This document shows, piece after piece, positions 42,482-55,500 of a stretch of DNA of 64,000 nucleotides. The stretch is taken from positions 326,617-390,616 of the forward strand of contig KL647309.1 of the NCBI GenBank assembly GCA_000727475.1, given 5' to 3'. A model generated the notes under the pieces. It was not told where the DNA came from, ran no database searches, and worked only from the letters and a program-made list of their open reading frames with translations. A program made the position numbers and the translations under genes. How positions within the stretch are numbered: the first letter of the stretch is position 1; each line of letters starts with the position of its first letter. The DNA comes from Sarcocystis neurona. Its lineage: Eukaryota; Apicomplexa; Conoidasida; Eucoccidiorida; Sarcocystidae.

Positions 42482-44085
42482 GGCTTAGCTGTTAGTGATG
42501 TTGTGTTTCACGTGGTTCCCTTCTTTTAAAGCTGTCCTGAAGTAATTAAGAAAAGAGGGACAACAAGTCGAACGGGAAGAGAAAGACCGCCGTCTCGACG
42601 GCATCGACTCGCACGCACACGTGGCGCCGTCTCCCGTTTGCGGCAGCAGAGCCGCACGAGAAACAGCAGCAAACAGACGCAGACAGCAAGAGCAACCGCA
42701 GCAGCACACGGCAGCGGCAGACGGCAGAAGAATCAGCAGCAGGACAGCAGCAGCAGAGCAGCAGCAAGAGAAACAGCAACAGCACATCAGCACAAGATTT
42801 ACAGTAGCGGAGCGTCACAGGATCACCAGCGGCGAAGAGGCAGCAGAGGTCACCTACACACTGGAAGAGCTCGCTGCGGAAAAAAGATGCCGCAGCAGCG
42901 ATAGTGCAATGGGAACAGCATATGCGCGACATCCTCCTGGCAACAGAGAAGGGAAGAGAGGTCCCCGCATTGGTTGCTTAATTTTCTAACCGGTAGAAAA
43001 AGTGCGTGTGACACATCTCATACAGCGTGTCTCTGGATGAGTGTACGAACCCTCATGTTTTTGTAAAGGTGGCCAACCATCGCAATCCCAAATGTAGGGA
43101 AGGATGTGTATAGACCAAGCAGTGCGTTGCTCCACGTAGATGGCGGGGAGGTGGCCGCATACGGGACCTGCAGTCGTGAGGTAGTAAAGACGAGGAGGTG
43201 AAGATCGGGTCTGGACGCTAGCGTGTGAGTGCCCATACAGAGAAACAAAGCACTTTCACAGTACGCCTATGTAGTCCGCAAGTCAGGTTTATGGAGACTT
43301 GCCTTTGGACACTGAGGGGAGAAATGCACTCCTCCACAGACACTCAGGGGAAACCTTTGATCTACACGCATTTAGTCAAAGTCGGGCCTGAGGTAGAGAG
43401 AGAAGCAGGAAGACGAACACTCAGACACTTCGGCATACACGCATAATTTGCGGACGTATCGGCAGCCGGGTACGGAGACGCAGAGACACCTATATGCCAA
43501 AGGAGATCATCTGGCATCTGTATGTGGAAAAAAGTCGAAGATTTCTACGTGCACGAATATGCTGTGTCACCTACTCAGTGTGCGCGGAGTCCTGGCGTAT
43601 GCAGGGCTCGCGTGATTGAAGGAAGGCTTCTCTACTCAAGATATTCCCCGTCGAGATACACCGGTATACGTGGATATGTGAGAGTGTGTAAAGAGTGAAT
43701 TCAGAATAAGATCCAGACGGAGATTCTACAAGGAAGGATTTAACAAAGATAAAAGCACTTGTGTCTACGGAGTAGGCCAGTAACTGGTTGATCCGCTTAC
43801 CAAGGGCGTCGTGGTTGGTGTGCCAATGTCGACAAAGTCTTCGCCTTCCTTGAAGAAGTAGGTCTGTAGAGGAAGCGGAAAGTACCCCGTAAGACGAGAC
43901 AGATAAGGACACAAACTCAGCTGTGTTCGTAACCGTGCAACTTTTTGTCAAGGAATTATATGGACAGTGACGTGAATACAGATATGTATGTATACGTCTG
44001 TGTAGATAGATGTAAAAGAGATGCAGTGGTGATTTTAGCGAGTGCACGGATCCGAAAGTCGCTCATGGCGCTCCGGTTGGGTAAT

Positions 44086-44397
44086 GCAACCAGGAGTCAG
44101 ACGAGAGCTTGTTGTTCTTGTTCTGTAGATTAGCTGGTGTACAGCACAAGTAAGAATATTATTTTCCGCACGCAATTGATGTTGGAAAGTGACTTCTACA
44201 AAAGGATGCTACGACTCAAATCCCTCATTGAACGGAAGAATGCAACCAGCAGTCAGACGAGAGCTTGTCGTTCTTGTTCTGTAGATTAGGTGGTGTTAAG
44301 TACAGGTGAGAATATTATTTTCCGCACGCAGTTGGTGTTTCAAAGTGACTTCCACAAAAGGATGCTACAACCCCAAAACCTCACTGAACGCAAGAAC
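44086..44397. repeat. 156-bp tandem duplication
   Basis: Copies at 44086-44241 and 44242-44397 share AGTCAGACGAGAGCTTG, GTTCTTGTTCTGTAGATTAG, AGAATATTATTTTCCGCACG and AAAAGGATGCTAC. They differ by scattered substitutions. Neither strand stays open through both copies. Confidence 0.85.
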
Positions 44398-46837
44398 CTG
44401 CAAAACAGCTGCGCACTATCATTCGTCCCAGAGCCCTCTTCATCTGTGTCTAAATTGCAAAGCGCGCAGCTGTCGGAGGGCCGTAGTGTAAACATATCAC
44501 CCCAGCAGTTCCCCCACCCGATACCTTTGACCTCTGCTATCTGGCCGTGTGACGTCTCTCCACCAGAAAAAACTAAAATATTCAAGGCAGCTCGCTGAAA
44601 TTCCTGGACGAACAGTCAGGAATTCGTTCAAGTAAACTCATCGCTACGAACATCGTCTTGTGGCCAGCAGTACTCTGCGCTACTTCGTATGGTCGTGGAC
44701 GAACAAGGATCACAATGGTTCTACGAGGCACGAGTACGCTAATAAACATGGACATGCATTTATTTATGCATGCGTATCTGGAAGATTGCTCGGATCACCG
44801 TAGACGCATATACACACATATATACGTATATTGTCATATATATATGTATTTCTACACGCGTAAGTATGTTTCGATCTTATTCCCTTCCCAGCGTATACAT
44901 GTATGTTGATACGTGTACAAGCGGGTACGTGATACACCTACTGGTACACATAGACATTGCGAACGTGTAAATGCACATCTATATATATGTATATATATGT
45001 ATATATAGAGAGAGACGGAAGCAGATAAATATGTACAGTTCCACATAAGCATAGGTGTTTCGCCCTTTCTTCCTTCCCTGTCAGTACTCACTTATTTACG
45101 CGTATGTAAATATAAATGTGTACACTCGTACGTATACGCGTAGCTGATTCTCCAAAGAGAGCCTTCCGCAGGTGTTCCCCTACGCGGCCCATGCAGACAA
45201 AGGAAGATACAAAAGACAAGGTGTTCTGCAGGGCGTTTCTTGGACTGGTGCTGCTGCTGCTTATGCGGACATAGGCACACACTCGTGTACAGCTGGCACA
45301 CATACAGCAGCGCCGTGCGCTTGTTAGAGGCTATCGCAGGGTGCAGGCACACATAACGGTATTTCACTTCGCAGATGCAGCTATCACTGCTGCACCCGCA
45401 TAAGCACCATGAGGCGTGATGAGCAGGCGCTCTGCTCTTGCCACACAAACATGTTTGTGAAGCGAGCCTAGTTTTTTGTGGCTGAACATTGCTGAAATTC
45501 TGCAGGGTTCGCTGAAGCCCGCACACCGTTGTCGTTCCTCTGTGATGCACCTGTGTCTGTTAACTTGCTCGACGACACCACAAGAAGGGTACAGCGTCGC
45601 TCGCGCGTGGCCGCGGGGACCTGCTACGCACTCCTATGCAGCTGCCGCTTGCATACAACAGTTGCTGCGTTTAATAGCAGGCGCATGCACAGTAGCCAGC
45701 GACAGGTGCACACACGGTGCACTTAGCCGTGAAAAGCTTGGTTTGGCGGGTCGTGAAGAAAGACGAGGTACAAGTGCGACGTGCGCCTTGCTATATGAGG
45801 AGCTGTCACTCGTGTATACGTACGTGGTTTACACACGCATATGTAGATACCTGCGTATGCGTATTTGCGTATGTGCGTATCAACTGGGTGTTAAGCGAGG
45901 CAGACGGGCGAGTGTTGACGCATCCGTTCATCCTTTCAGGCCCGCGTAAGCTGGAGTGCAAGCGCGACGATGGGGAGGTGCACAGATTTTGCAGCTGCCT
46001 GCAAACGAGATCTGCATGCGCGATCCAGACGTACACGCAGGCAAGGAACAGGTTTTTGCACGCGCGCGGCCCCTGCCTGCCTTGGACTGTCAGCTGTGCT
46101 CGACTGCCTGTAGCCCATGGGTCACCCAGATAGAAGATTCGTGAGTTTCGACTTCCTGAAAAGAAGCGCACTACTCGTGTACAACACATTTCACACGAAT
46201 TGGTCACATTTCTACTTTCCAGCAGCACTTCGCTTCCACCGTGTGCATGCAGTGTGCAGAGTCCTGAAACAGCTAGCCGTTTCCTTGCGTGTCGGCTGCC
46301 CGAGACGTCCTCCAACTTTCTCGTACGTACGTGCCCTGGATCGATATCTCGGGCGCTGTCGCACCCCTATTAACACCCAGAAGCATATTCACAGAGCTGT
46401 AGATTTACAAACCGTTTGCCAGATATCTGTGTACATGTTGAGTGCGGCTACATACGTAAAACGCACGGTGCAAGTGAAGCAATGCAAATCGGTACACTGG
46501 TAGCAAGAGGAAATCTTTCTTTGCACAAATAGGAATGCTGCGTTGGTATAAAAGCGTGCGTCGTATTGGCTGAGAAAGCAGAAACTGTCATTTTCAACGT
46601 GTTGTTCTGTAGGTATACGCATCAATATGCATGTGTAGCTGCCGGTGCGTATAAGGTCGTCCGTCTTCGTGTAAGTGAGAAGTTCTTCCTGCACAGAGGA
46701 GCTGCTCGGCGTGTTGTACGTCCGCAACAGGAATCGATGTCGGCATTTTTACGAAGCCTCGGTTAAAGAAGATCGCCTGCAAAGCTTTTCGAAGAGTTAG
46801 AAGACGAGTGCAAGACGAGTGTGTGACTACAATGAGT

Positions 46838-46938
46838 GTTACATAAGTGGTTCTGAGAACAGAAATAGAAGTGAAAGTTCGGACGAGATGTCGGAGTCTC
46901 CTCGGAGAAAAGAGAGGAGAAATGTGTCTCCTTTTCTT
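46838..46938. repeat. Dispersed ~100-bp repeat, copy 1
   Basis: GTTACATAAGTGGTTCTGAG through CGGAGTCTCCT and GAGGAGAAATGTGTCTCCTT corresponds to 47660-47761 with moderate divergence. Confidence 0.65.
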
Positions 46939-47659
46939 CCACTTCTCCGAACCCTTTTTAGACGAGTGCCTACACATTCTGCCTTGTCTTGAGGAGAAAG
47001 ATGACAACGCAAAAAAACTGAACCGGGGAAAGCGGTAGTGTGGAATTCTGTCTAAAATCCTGCTTTGCTAGGGGCGATGCTGGCGAGGACCGCATCTCGA
47101 GCAGTGTGCAGATGTTCGTACACTTCTGGACAAACGACAGTCGCTGAACATAGACGTGCACGTCTCGCTACAGCTGTGAAAAGTTGAACGCCTGGTGAAG
47201 CATGTGTATGCACGAATATCAATTGGCGCATGCGTCTACAACAGAACTGGTGGAAAATGAAATTCTCCTTACTATTATGCTCGTTTATTTTACACCTGAT
47301 GGCTGGGGTGTGCGTTCTACGGGGGCACGGCACGCAGTGTGGAGACACGCGTGCAAGTGGACCGGCGTGGTGTACGTACACCGCAGCACCGCTTTATCCA
47401 TGCAACCGGCACGTGTTGACGCACGCCGCTGTCTAGGAGAGCCGACTATGCCTCTAAAACGAACTTCTCAGCGCCTACATGTGTATACGTATATATATAT
47501 ATATATGTATATACTCGAACGTTCTAGACGTATACGTTTGAGCCATACTTATATATGTCGACGTATGCATCTTTATTGAAAGAAACATATACATATATGT
47601 GGAGGTACACACACCCCATCGTCTCTTCCTCTGTGATTCTGCTGAGTCAGCGGGCAGCT

Positions 47660-47761
47660 GTTGCACAAGTGGTTCTCGGAACAAAAAGAAAAGTGTAGGT
47701 TTCAGCGAGACGTCAGAGTCTCCTTGAAGAATGGAGGAGAGAAATGTATCGTCTTTTCCTT
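47660..47761. repeat. Dispersed ~100-bp repeat, copy 2
   Basis: GTTGCACAAGTGGTTCTCGG through CAGAGTCTCCTTG and GGAGAGAAATGTATCGTC is related to 46838-46938, same orientation, about 0.82 kb apart. Confidence 0.65.
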
Positions 47762-48633
47762 CAGTTGCGCGATCCCGTTTCCTACTTTCCCAAAACGTGA
47801 GGCGGGCGGCATATTGCGAGGGGGAGAAGAAGGAAGAAAAGCGTGCGCGGGCAAAAAGGGAAACGGAGAGAAGACGAGAGAAGAAGAGAAGGAGCACCGT
47901 GGCTGAGAGAGAAGCAGAAAAAGAGAAATGTGTCCTAGAAGAAAAACTAGCAAGGAACAGCAGCAGACGTTTCTTTCACCGATGTTACCGTGCACGCAGC
48001 AAAGGTCAAGGGCAGACGAGGAGAAGGTGCTTTTGCCGATACACGCACAAAACACGGGCATGCACGCCCACCTAGAAACACGTGCAACACCGCTTTGCTT
48101 ATATTTATATATATACATATATTTATGAGCGGTATTTGAACGGCGGCGCAAATGTATACATACAACAGATGTAGATTACGCAGAACTACACAGCAGTTGC
48201 CAGTCTGCAAGGCACTATGTCAGCCCCTTCTCCGATGCTACCCACGCCCACGGCCCACACTTTTTCATACTCTCTTTCCACACTTGATAGATCCGTACAT
48301 ATATACCATATATGTATACGTGTATGTATATATGTATGTACCTGTGTATGGATGTATGTATTTATGCATGTGTGTATGTACGCAGGTATAAACGTATGTG
48401 CGGGTGCCTGTGTACTATATATATGTTTGTACGCATGTATGTATGTATGTATGTTATGTATATATATATATATATATGTGCTTGTCTGCATGGGTATGAA
48501 CGCGCATATACACAAAAATCTCCTCTTGTAGATTTGCGTCACTCTCCGTCTTGCGGGGAGGCGTACGGGAGACACGTACCAACACAGAGACACGCGCAAC
48601 ATTTTCTTTTTGAGAAACTGCGAAGTTTTTCTG

Positions 48634-48875
48634 CTAGGCAGTGGCCTTGGCTGCCTGCGCGATAACAAGTTTCCTTCGCACGTGGGCACAGATGCGGGTA
48701 GCCGGGAGATTTCTCTCTGCGATGGCTTGTTGACTGAGTTTCCTGAAGCAGAGAATGGCCTCTATGGTGGCCACCAGAGGAGCCCAGCTAGCGAGGGCCT
48801 CTCTCTGCATGCGCACGAGCAGCTTCGCGGCCTGCGGCTTCAGGAATATCATGGTGTGGCCGATCGCAAAGTCTC
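48634..48875 (-). CDS. Myosin exon: neck and C-terminus (stop TAG)
   Basis: It completes a Gly and encodes 79 residues: DFAIGHTMIFLKPQAAKLLV, then LASWAPLVATIEAI and a basic helix with IRR/VRRKL-like spacing (RICAHVRRKLVIAQ). The AIGxTMxFLK block is the usual end of the motor head. The remaining ~55 residues would form the light-chain-binding neck, and no tail follows. Confidence 0.92.
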
Positions 48876-51800
48876 CTGGCGCGCGTCAAAGGAAAAAGTG
48901 GGGAAAGTAGTCACCAAATGAGGACAACGGGGGAAGGAGCAGAGCAGAAGGCAAAAAAAAAGAGAGACACAGAAGCCAAGACGGCGCAGAGAGACAGACA
49001 GATACACACGTACACAGAGGGAAGAAGAAATGCTCGAGAAAAGGGGTGGGGGGATGAAACGAAGCGTGAAAGAACGAGAAAAAGGAGGCGGAAGACAAGC
49101 AAAAGAAGAAGAAGAGAAAGCAGCGTCACGTCCATGTGTGGGCGCACGCATACGCAACAGGGAAGAAGAGAAGGGCGACGGGAAGGTCCTTTCTTAGCAG
49201 ACGCACAGAGACAGGGCAGAAAGACACGTTCGAAAGACGAGAAGAAGAGAGACGTAGAGAGGGGGGAACCGAGCAGTGAAAAGAAATCAGAGGGAGCAGC
49301 AGAAGCCGAGGAAATGCACGTGGAAGGCAGCAGAGAGACACAGGAGGGCAAGCGATAAAAGGGAGACCTACGGAGGAAGGAAGAAAGGCAGAAGGAAAAG
49401 AAGGGGAGACGAGACAGGAGGAAGACAAAAAAGGGAGGGAGAAGAAGTACCGAAAAATTGAAGGGACGGGGGCAGCAGAAACGAGAAGAAAAAGTGCGGG
49501 CAAGCGGGCACACGGGGACGGTACCGGGACGGGATCGGTAGAGTGCTGCAAAGAAAAGTTCAGAGAGGGAGAAGACGGGAAGCCGAAGGACGAAGAAGAT
49601 GATAACCACGGAAGAGAAAGAATGCGGGGTCCACAAAGGGGAGCAGGAAAGGAAGAGACAAATGAGAAGCCGAGGCGAGCAGGAACGCAGAACGGTAGAA
49701 ACGAAGGAGGCAGAAGAAAGACGACGGAGACGGAGACGGAGACACAGAGAGAGGGGACGAAGAGAGAAAGTGGAGGAGAAATGAGAAATTAAGAGGAAGG
49801 GAAGAAGGAGAATAAGAAGAGAGAAGGAAAAGGAAAAGTGGGGGAAGAAGAGAAGAGAAGAAAGGAAGGCGCAAAAAGAAGGCGCAGCCCGTGCAGCTTC
49901 GAGGCAGCGGAAGAGAAAAAGTGACGAAGCAGATCGAAAAGAAAGGAAGCAACAGAGTGGTGGGAAAAGCAAAGAAAAGCAGCTGCAGAAGAACAGCAGG
50001 GAAAATGAGCAACGAGAAAGCAAGCCCCTGCAAAGAGGCCCAGCAGCAGCGTCAAGAAAAACAGCAGCAGCAGCAGCAACACCTGCAGCAGCAACAGGTG
50101 AAGCAGCAGCAGGTGCAGCAGCAACAGGTGCAGCAGCAACAGGTGCAGCAGCAACAGGTGCAGCAGCAACAGGTGCGGGAGCAACAGGTGCAGCAGCAAC
50201 AGGTGCGGGAGCAACAGGTGCAGGAGCTACAGGAGCGGCAGCAAGAGCGGCAGCAGCAGCAACAGCAACAGCAGCAGCAGCAACGACAACAGCACGCAAG
50301 AAGGGAGAGACAGATGAACAGCAGCTTGAGGAATTCGAGGAAGCAGCTGAAGCAACGGCATGTGTAACTCGACAAAATCAGGTGCAGGACTTGGTGAAGG
50401 CGCAGTAGTCAAAACTCGACAGAGCAAGCAACAGCTGCAGCAGCTTGACGAAGAGGCAGAAGCAGCAGGAAAAATCTAAAAAACCTGTAGCAGCAGCAGC
50501 AGAAGCAGCAAGAACTTGAAGAAGATATAACAGAAGCAGTACTCAGTAATGCGTAAGGTAGCAGCAGCAGCACGAAGTTGAAGTGGCAGCAGCCGCAGCC
50601 AGCATTTTGAGTACGGCAGCAGGAGCAGCCTTGAGGGGCAGAAGTCGTCGAAGGGAGCAACAGCGAGACACCGAAGAAAGCAACAGCAGCAGCAGCAAAG
50701 TTTCTCCGCATAACAGTCGAGCAACACCGGCAGCAGCAAAATGTCTGCTCCAAGTAGACGAACAGCAGAAGCAGCAACAGAATGAAGGCAACCAAGAGTC
50801 GCAGTGCGAGGAGAAAGCGACAGCTCAGAAAGGCAGCAGCACGTGCTGCCACCTAATAAACATGAGAGCAGAAGAAGAGATGGCGAGAAAACTGAAACGG
50901 AGGAAGACCAGGATTAGCACCCGAGGGTGTTGCAGCAGAGGAGAGGAACGGCAGAGGAGGAGAGCAGCAGCAGCAGCAAGAAGACAAGAGAGACGTAGCA
51001 GGGGAAACTAATGAGGAGGAACGCGAAGCGAAGGTGCAGACTTGAACAAGTTTGTTGGGACGAAAGAAAGTGAATCGATGTCAAAGAAAACGAGAGTCGA
51101 GGCACAAAGAGGAGACAAAGAAAGGGGAAGAAATCAGAGCCTTCGCCAGCAGCAGCGACCGAGGGAGAGACGTCGGGTCACTGTGCGGACGCCCAGAAGA
51201 AGAAAAGGAGGTGGAGGACACCGGAAAAGAAAGGGGGAAAGGAAGGAAGAATTCAAAAAGGAAAGGAAGAGATTGACCAGGAAGAAGGGGAAGAGGAAGA
51301 ATATTAAGCAGGAGCAGCAGAGGAAGGCGGGGAAGAAGTGTAGGAACAGAGAGAAGGGAAAGAATAATAGAGAAGGCCTAACAAGACCTACCCGCTGAAA
51401 CACGTGCCGAAGCAAGAAGCTGCTCGCAAAGTTCTTTTGCCGGCTTCTGCGACTTCCCAGCGACAGAAAGGTCCAGAAATTTGAACTGATCGACAAACGC
51501 CTGCGCATGCAACAGCAGCAGCGACAGCAGCAGCGACGGCATGGGGAAGGTACATCTTGAGCCGCAGAGGCAGAAGCAGCAAAGGAAGGAAGTAGAGTTG
51601 AACTACTGGAAGTCGCTGCAGACGCAGAAGCAGCGGCCGCAGCCAAAGAAGAAAAAGCAGCAGCAAAAAAGAAGAAGAGCCAACAGCAGCACCACAAGAG
51701 AGAGCAGCTATAAAAGGAGAAAGAAGCAGCAGCAACAGAACAGGAAGCAGCAGCAGAAGACGAAGCAGCAACAGCAGTAGCAACAAAAGGCGAAGCAGCA

Positions 51801-52516
51801 GCAGCAGCAGACGAGGTAGCAGCAACAGCAGGAACAGAGGAGGCGGCACCAGCAGCAGCGAGGACGGAAGCAGCATAAAGATACTGCTTCCCTTCGATCT
51901 GTACGTGAAAAAGTGTCCCACACACATACACACACAAACGCGAACATACGTATATATATACACATAGATATATCTGTATACGAATATTAACGAATACATG
52001 AGGCCTCGTCTCCTACGCATGTAACATATACATATATACATATAGATATAGTATATCTACAAATTAACGAATACATAACGCCTCGTCTCCTACACGGATA
52101 AAATATATACATATATATAGATATGTAAATATTCACCTACAACTATACACGTAGGCGCACGAATATGCACATCCTTCTCACACCTGTTTCACCGGTAAGC
52201 CCAGGATCATCTCCGTAAAGCCACGCATGCGTGTCTATATTTATACATACATACACAGATCTACATACATACAAATATAGACACGTACACATAGGTATAG
52301 CTATATATTCATCCATATATAAATCAATAACTATACACCTACATATATATACAGATGTGAAGCTATATATCCATACATATATGAATCAATATCTGTAGAC
52401 CAATATATATATATATCCCTTCGTGCACCTGTCCATATATATATATATAGAGAGAGAGAGAGACACACACACACACACACAAATATCCTTGTATATCTGC
52501 CTGTGTCCATACCTAC

Positions 52517-52553
<37 letters not shown>

Positions 52554-55500
52554 CATACGCACATATAAATGTCTGTGTCTATGATGGATTTTTATTGATG
52601 TATGTATGTATGTGTGCATGCATACGTGCATGTGTGTATATACGTGGAGGTTTAAAAGTGTGAGGCGGGATGATATTCAGAGAAGTACCAAAATTAGCAG
52701 ACACATCGATTCCTCGTCATTGAAAAAAGAAATAGAGAAGTAAAGGGAAGTCAAGAGAAGACGAACAAAGAAACGGGAGAGGAAGATAAGAGAGAGAAAC
52801 GCGCATATTCAAAGAGATCCGAAGAAACTCCACACGCACACATACAAATAAATCAACGCGTTCCAACATATATACAACACATACATATATATGTATAGAG
52901 ATGCCTCCCTATTTATACATACATACACATATATAGCATGGATCTCTGTATCTATCTATCTATACATATACACGTACATATATATAAATGGATCAATAAA
53001 GTGACACAGGCACACATATATGTGCCTCACATATACACATAAAAATATTCAAGTATCTACACATACATATATATGTAGTACGTATCTGTATCTATCTCTC
53101 TCTCCCTATATATACATATATAATACATATGTGTGTAGATACGTAGACACGCGGATAGGGAGATAGAGACGTATATGTATATGTACGTATGTATCTCATA
53201 CATTCATATGAACTTATTTTCGTATTTCATTCATACACACATACACATATATTATGTGTCTACACATATATATACATACATATATTCAAATATATATACA
53301 TATGTATATACATATATATTATGTGTCTCTCTATATATACATACATATCCATATATACAAATATATATATATATATATTCATATCCGTATATCTTCATAT
53401 CCGTATATACAAATATTCATATATATATATATTATGTGACTGTATATAGATATATATATATATGTGTATATACAAACATTTGTTTATTAATATATGTATG
53501 TGTGTAGTGGTACGTTGGGGAAGTGCACTGATATATCCCTTTTGCGGAAGGATGGAAAAGGCTGCAGCGTTGTGTTTTTTCGAGGGGAAGCTGCAAAGAA
53601 GCAACAGGAGTTGTAGAAGAGCTCCATGAACTTCCACCAGAGAAAGAAGGGAATACATTTCAGTAGGATGCAGAAGGGTGAATCCGTGAAAAGCAGAAAA
53701 AGTTGGAGAGAACGGAGAGGTCGTCTTCTACTACACACTGAGACAGTTATATGCAAAATTCCAACACAGACAGACAGACAGAAAGAAAAGGACAAATAGC
53801 GAAAGAGAAGGAAATGGAGAAAGGCACAGGAAGAAGGGGGACAGAGGGAGACAGGGAGAACAGAGACGGACACACCGAAGGAGAGACAGAAACAAACAGA
53901 AGGCCAAAGGGAGACAGGGAGACAGGAACAGAGAAGGAGACGGGGACAGATATAGAGAAGGAGACGGGGATAGAGAGAGAGAAGGAGACNNNNNNNNNNN
54001 NNNNNNNNNNNNNNNNNNNNNNNNNNNNNNNNNNNNNNNNNNNNNNNNNNNNNNNNNNNNNNNNNNNNNNNNNNNNNNNNNNNNNNNNNNNNNNNNNNNN
54101 NNNNNNNNNNNNNNNNNNNNNNNNNNNNNNNNNNNNNNNNNNNNNNNNNNNNNNNNNNNNNNNNNNNNNNNNNNNNNNNNNNNNNNNNNNNNNNNNNNNN
54201 NNNNNNNNNNNNNNNNNNNNNNNNNNNNNNNNNNNNNNNNNNNNNNNNNNNNNNNNNNNNNNNNNNNNNNNNNNNNNNNNNNNNNNNNNNNNNNNNNNNN
54301 NNNNNNNNNNNNNNNNNNNNNNNNNNNNNNNNNNNNNNNNNNNNNNNNNNNNNNNNNNNNNNNNNNNNNGACGGGAGTAGAGAGAGAGAAGGAGACGGGA
54401 GTAGAGAGAGAGAAGGAGACGGGATAGAGAGAGAGAAGGAGACGGGATAGAGAAAGAGAAGGAGACGGGGATAGAGAAGAGAAGGAGACGGGGATAGAGA
54501 GAGAGAAGGAGACGGGGATAGAGAAAGAGAAGGAGACGGGGATAGAGAAAGAGAAGGAGACGGGGACAGAGAAAGAGAAGGAGACGGGGACAGAGAAAGA
54601 GAAGGAGACGGGGACAGAAATAGGGAGGCAGACGGGGGTAGAAATAGAGAAGGAGACGGGGACAGATATAGAGAAGGAGACGGGGATAGAGAGAGCGATG
54701 GAGAGGGAGACGCAAACAGAGAAGGAGACGGGAGTAGAAATAGTGAGGGAGACGGGGATAGAAATACAGAAGGAGACGGGGGTAGAAATACAGACGGAGA
54801 GGGAGACACAAATAGAGAAGAGAGAGAGAAACAGAGAGACACCGAGACAGAGGGAGAAGGAGGAGGAAAAGAGGCATCCACCAGCACGTTTGAACAGCAA
54901 ACATTTCTTCGCTCTTGGTCGAGGAAGACAGAGAAAGTGAAGAAGAAGAAGAAGAGAAAGGAGGAAAGCGGAAGGTCTTTTAAGAGACAATCCTACAAAT
55001 ATAACTACGCAGCATCAAACTGCCAAGTCCGCGGAGCCAAATATGGCCTCTATTATCTACCTCTCTGCACACACATCTGCATATGTACCCACGCAACTAT
55101 ACCTATATTTATACATTTATAGAGTGCATGCAAATATAAATACACATATATAGGGAGAGAGAAATAGCATATATGGGTGTGTGTGCCGGTACTTGTGTAT
55201 GGAGGAGAGATATGTGGACAGAAAGAGAGAGGGAGCGGGAGGGGCGGGGGAAATTGCTGCAGACAAAGCGAGAAATAGAAAGCGAGAGAACGACACATAT
55301 TCAGAGAAAGACAGAAGAGAAACAGCGCGGGTGGAAAAGGGAGGACGAAAGAGAGAAAGGGAGAGGGGAAGTGTTTCTTGGCGAAGAGTTCAGTGCTCCC
55401 CTCTTTGTACTTGTTTTCCTTCGCCGCATGCGCATGAGATGATGAGGGAAATGGAGAGGACGCGTCTTTCTATTGAGGACTCTACTTCGCTCGAATTGTT

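Larger units (their letters stand above)
41132..48633. other. Intergenic region between ADSL and the myosin gene
   Basis: About 7.5 kb lies between the ADSL start codon and the myosin stop codon. Contents: a CAG-rich patch at 41.95-42.90 kb with short Gln-rich plus frames, weak reading frames on both strands, a tandem duplication (44086-44397), a dispersed ~100-bp duplication (46838 and 47660), and TA/TATG microsatellites at 44.8-45.0 and 48.27-48.48 kb. Promoter and polyadenylation signals cannot be identified. Confidence 0.5.

Noticed and set aside
43571..44585. Minus-strand frames resembling short secreted proteins
   Set aside because: They overlap the 156-bp duplication, whose copies do not stay open. 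No signal or family motif.
45092..46315. Minus-strand frames of 152 and 169 codons with many cysteines
   Set aside because: They run into TACG/GTAC microsatellite translations, lack a recognisable motif and overlap equally long plus frames.
48911..50299. 462-codon minus-strand frame
   Set aside because: Lies between a confirmed myosin donor (51391) and acceptor (48876). Stop-free only because of CT-rich and CAG-repeat composition.
53487..54990. Three overlapping minus-strand frames of 385-466 codons of Ser/Pro/Leu/Val repeats
   Set aside because: Generated by the 24-bp T-poor minisatellite and the N run inside a myosin intron.
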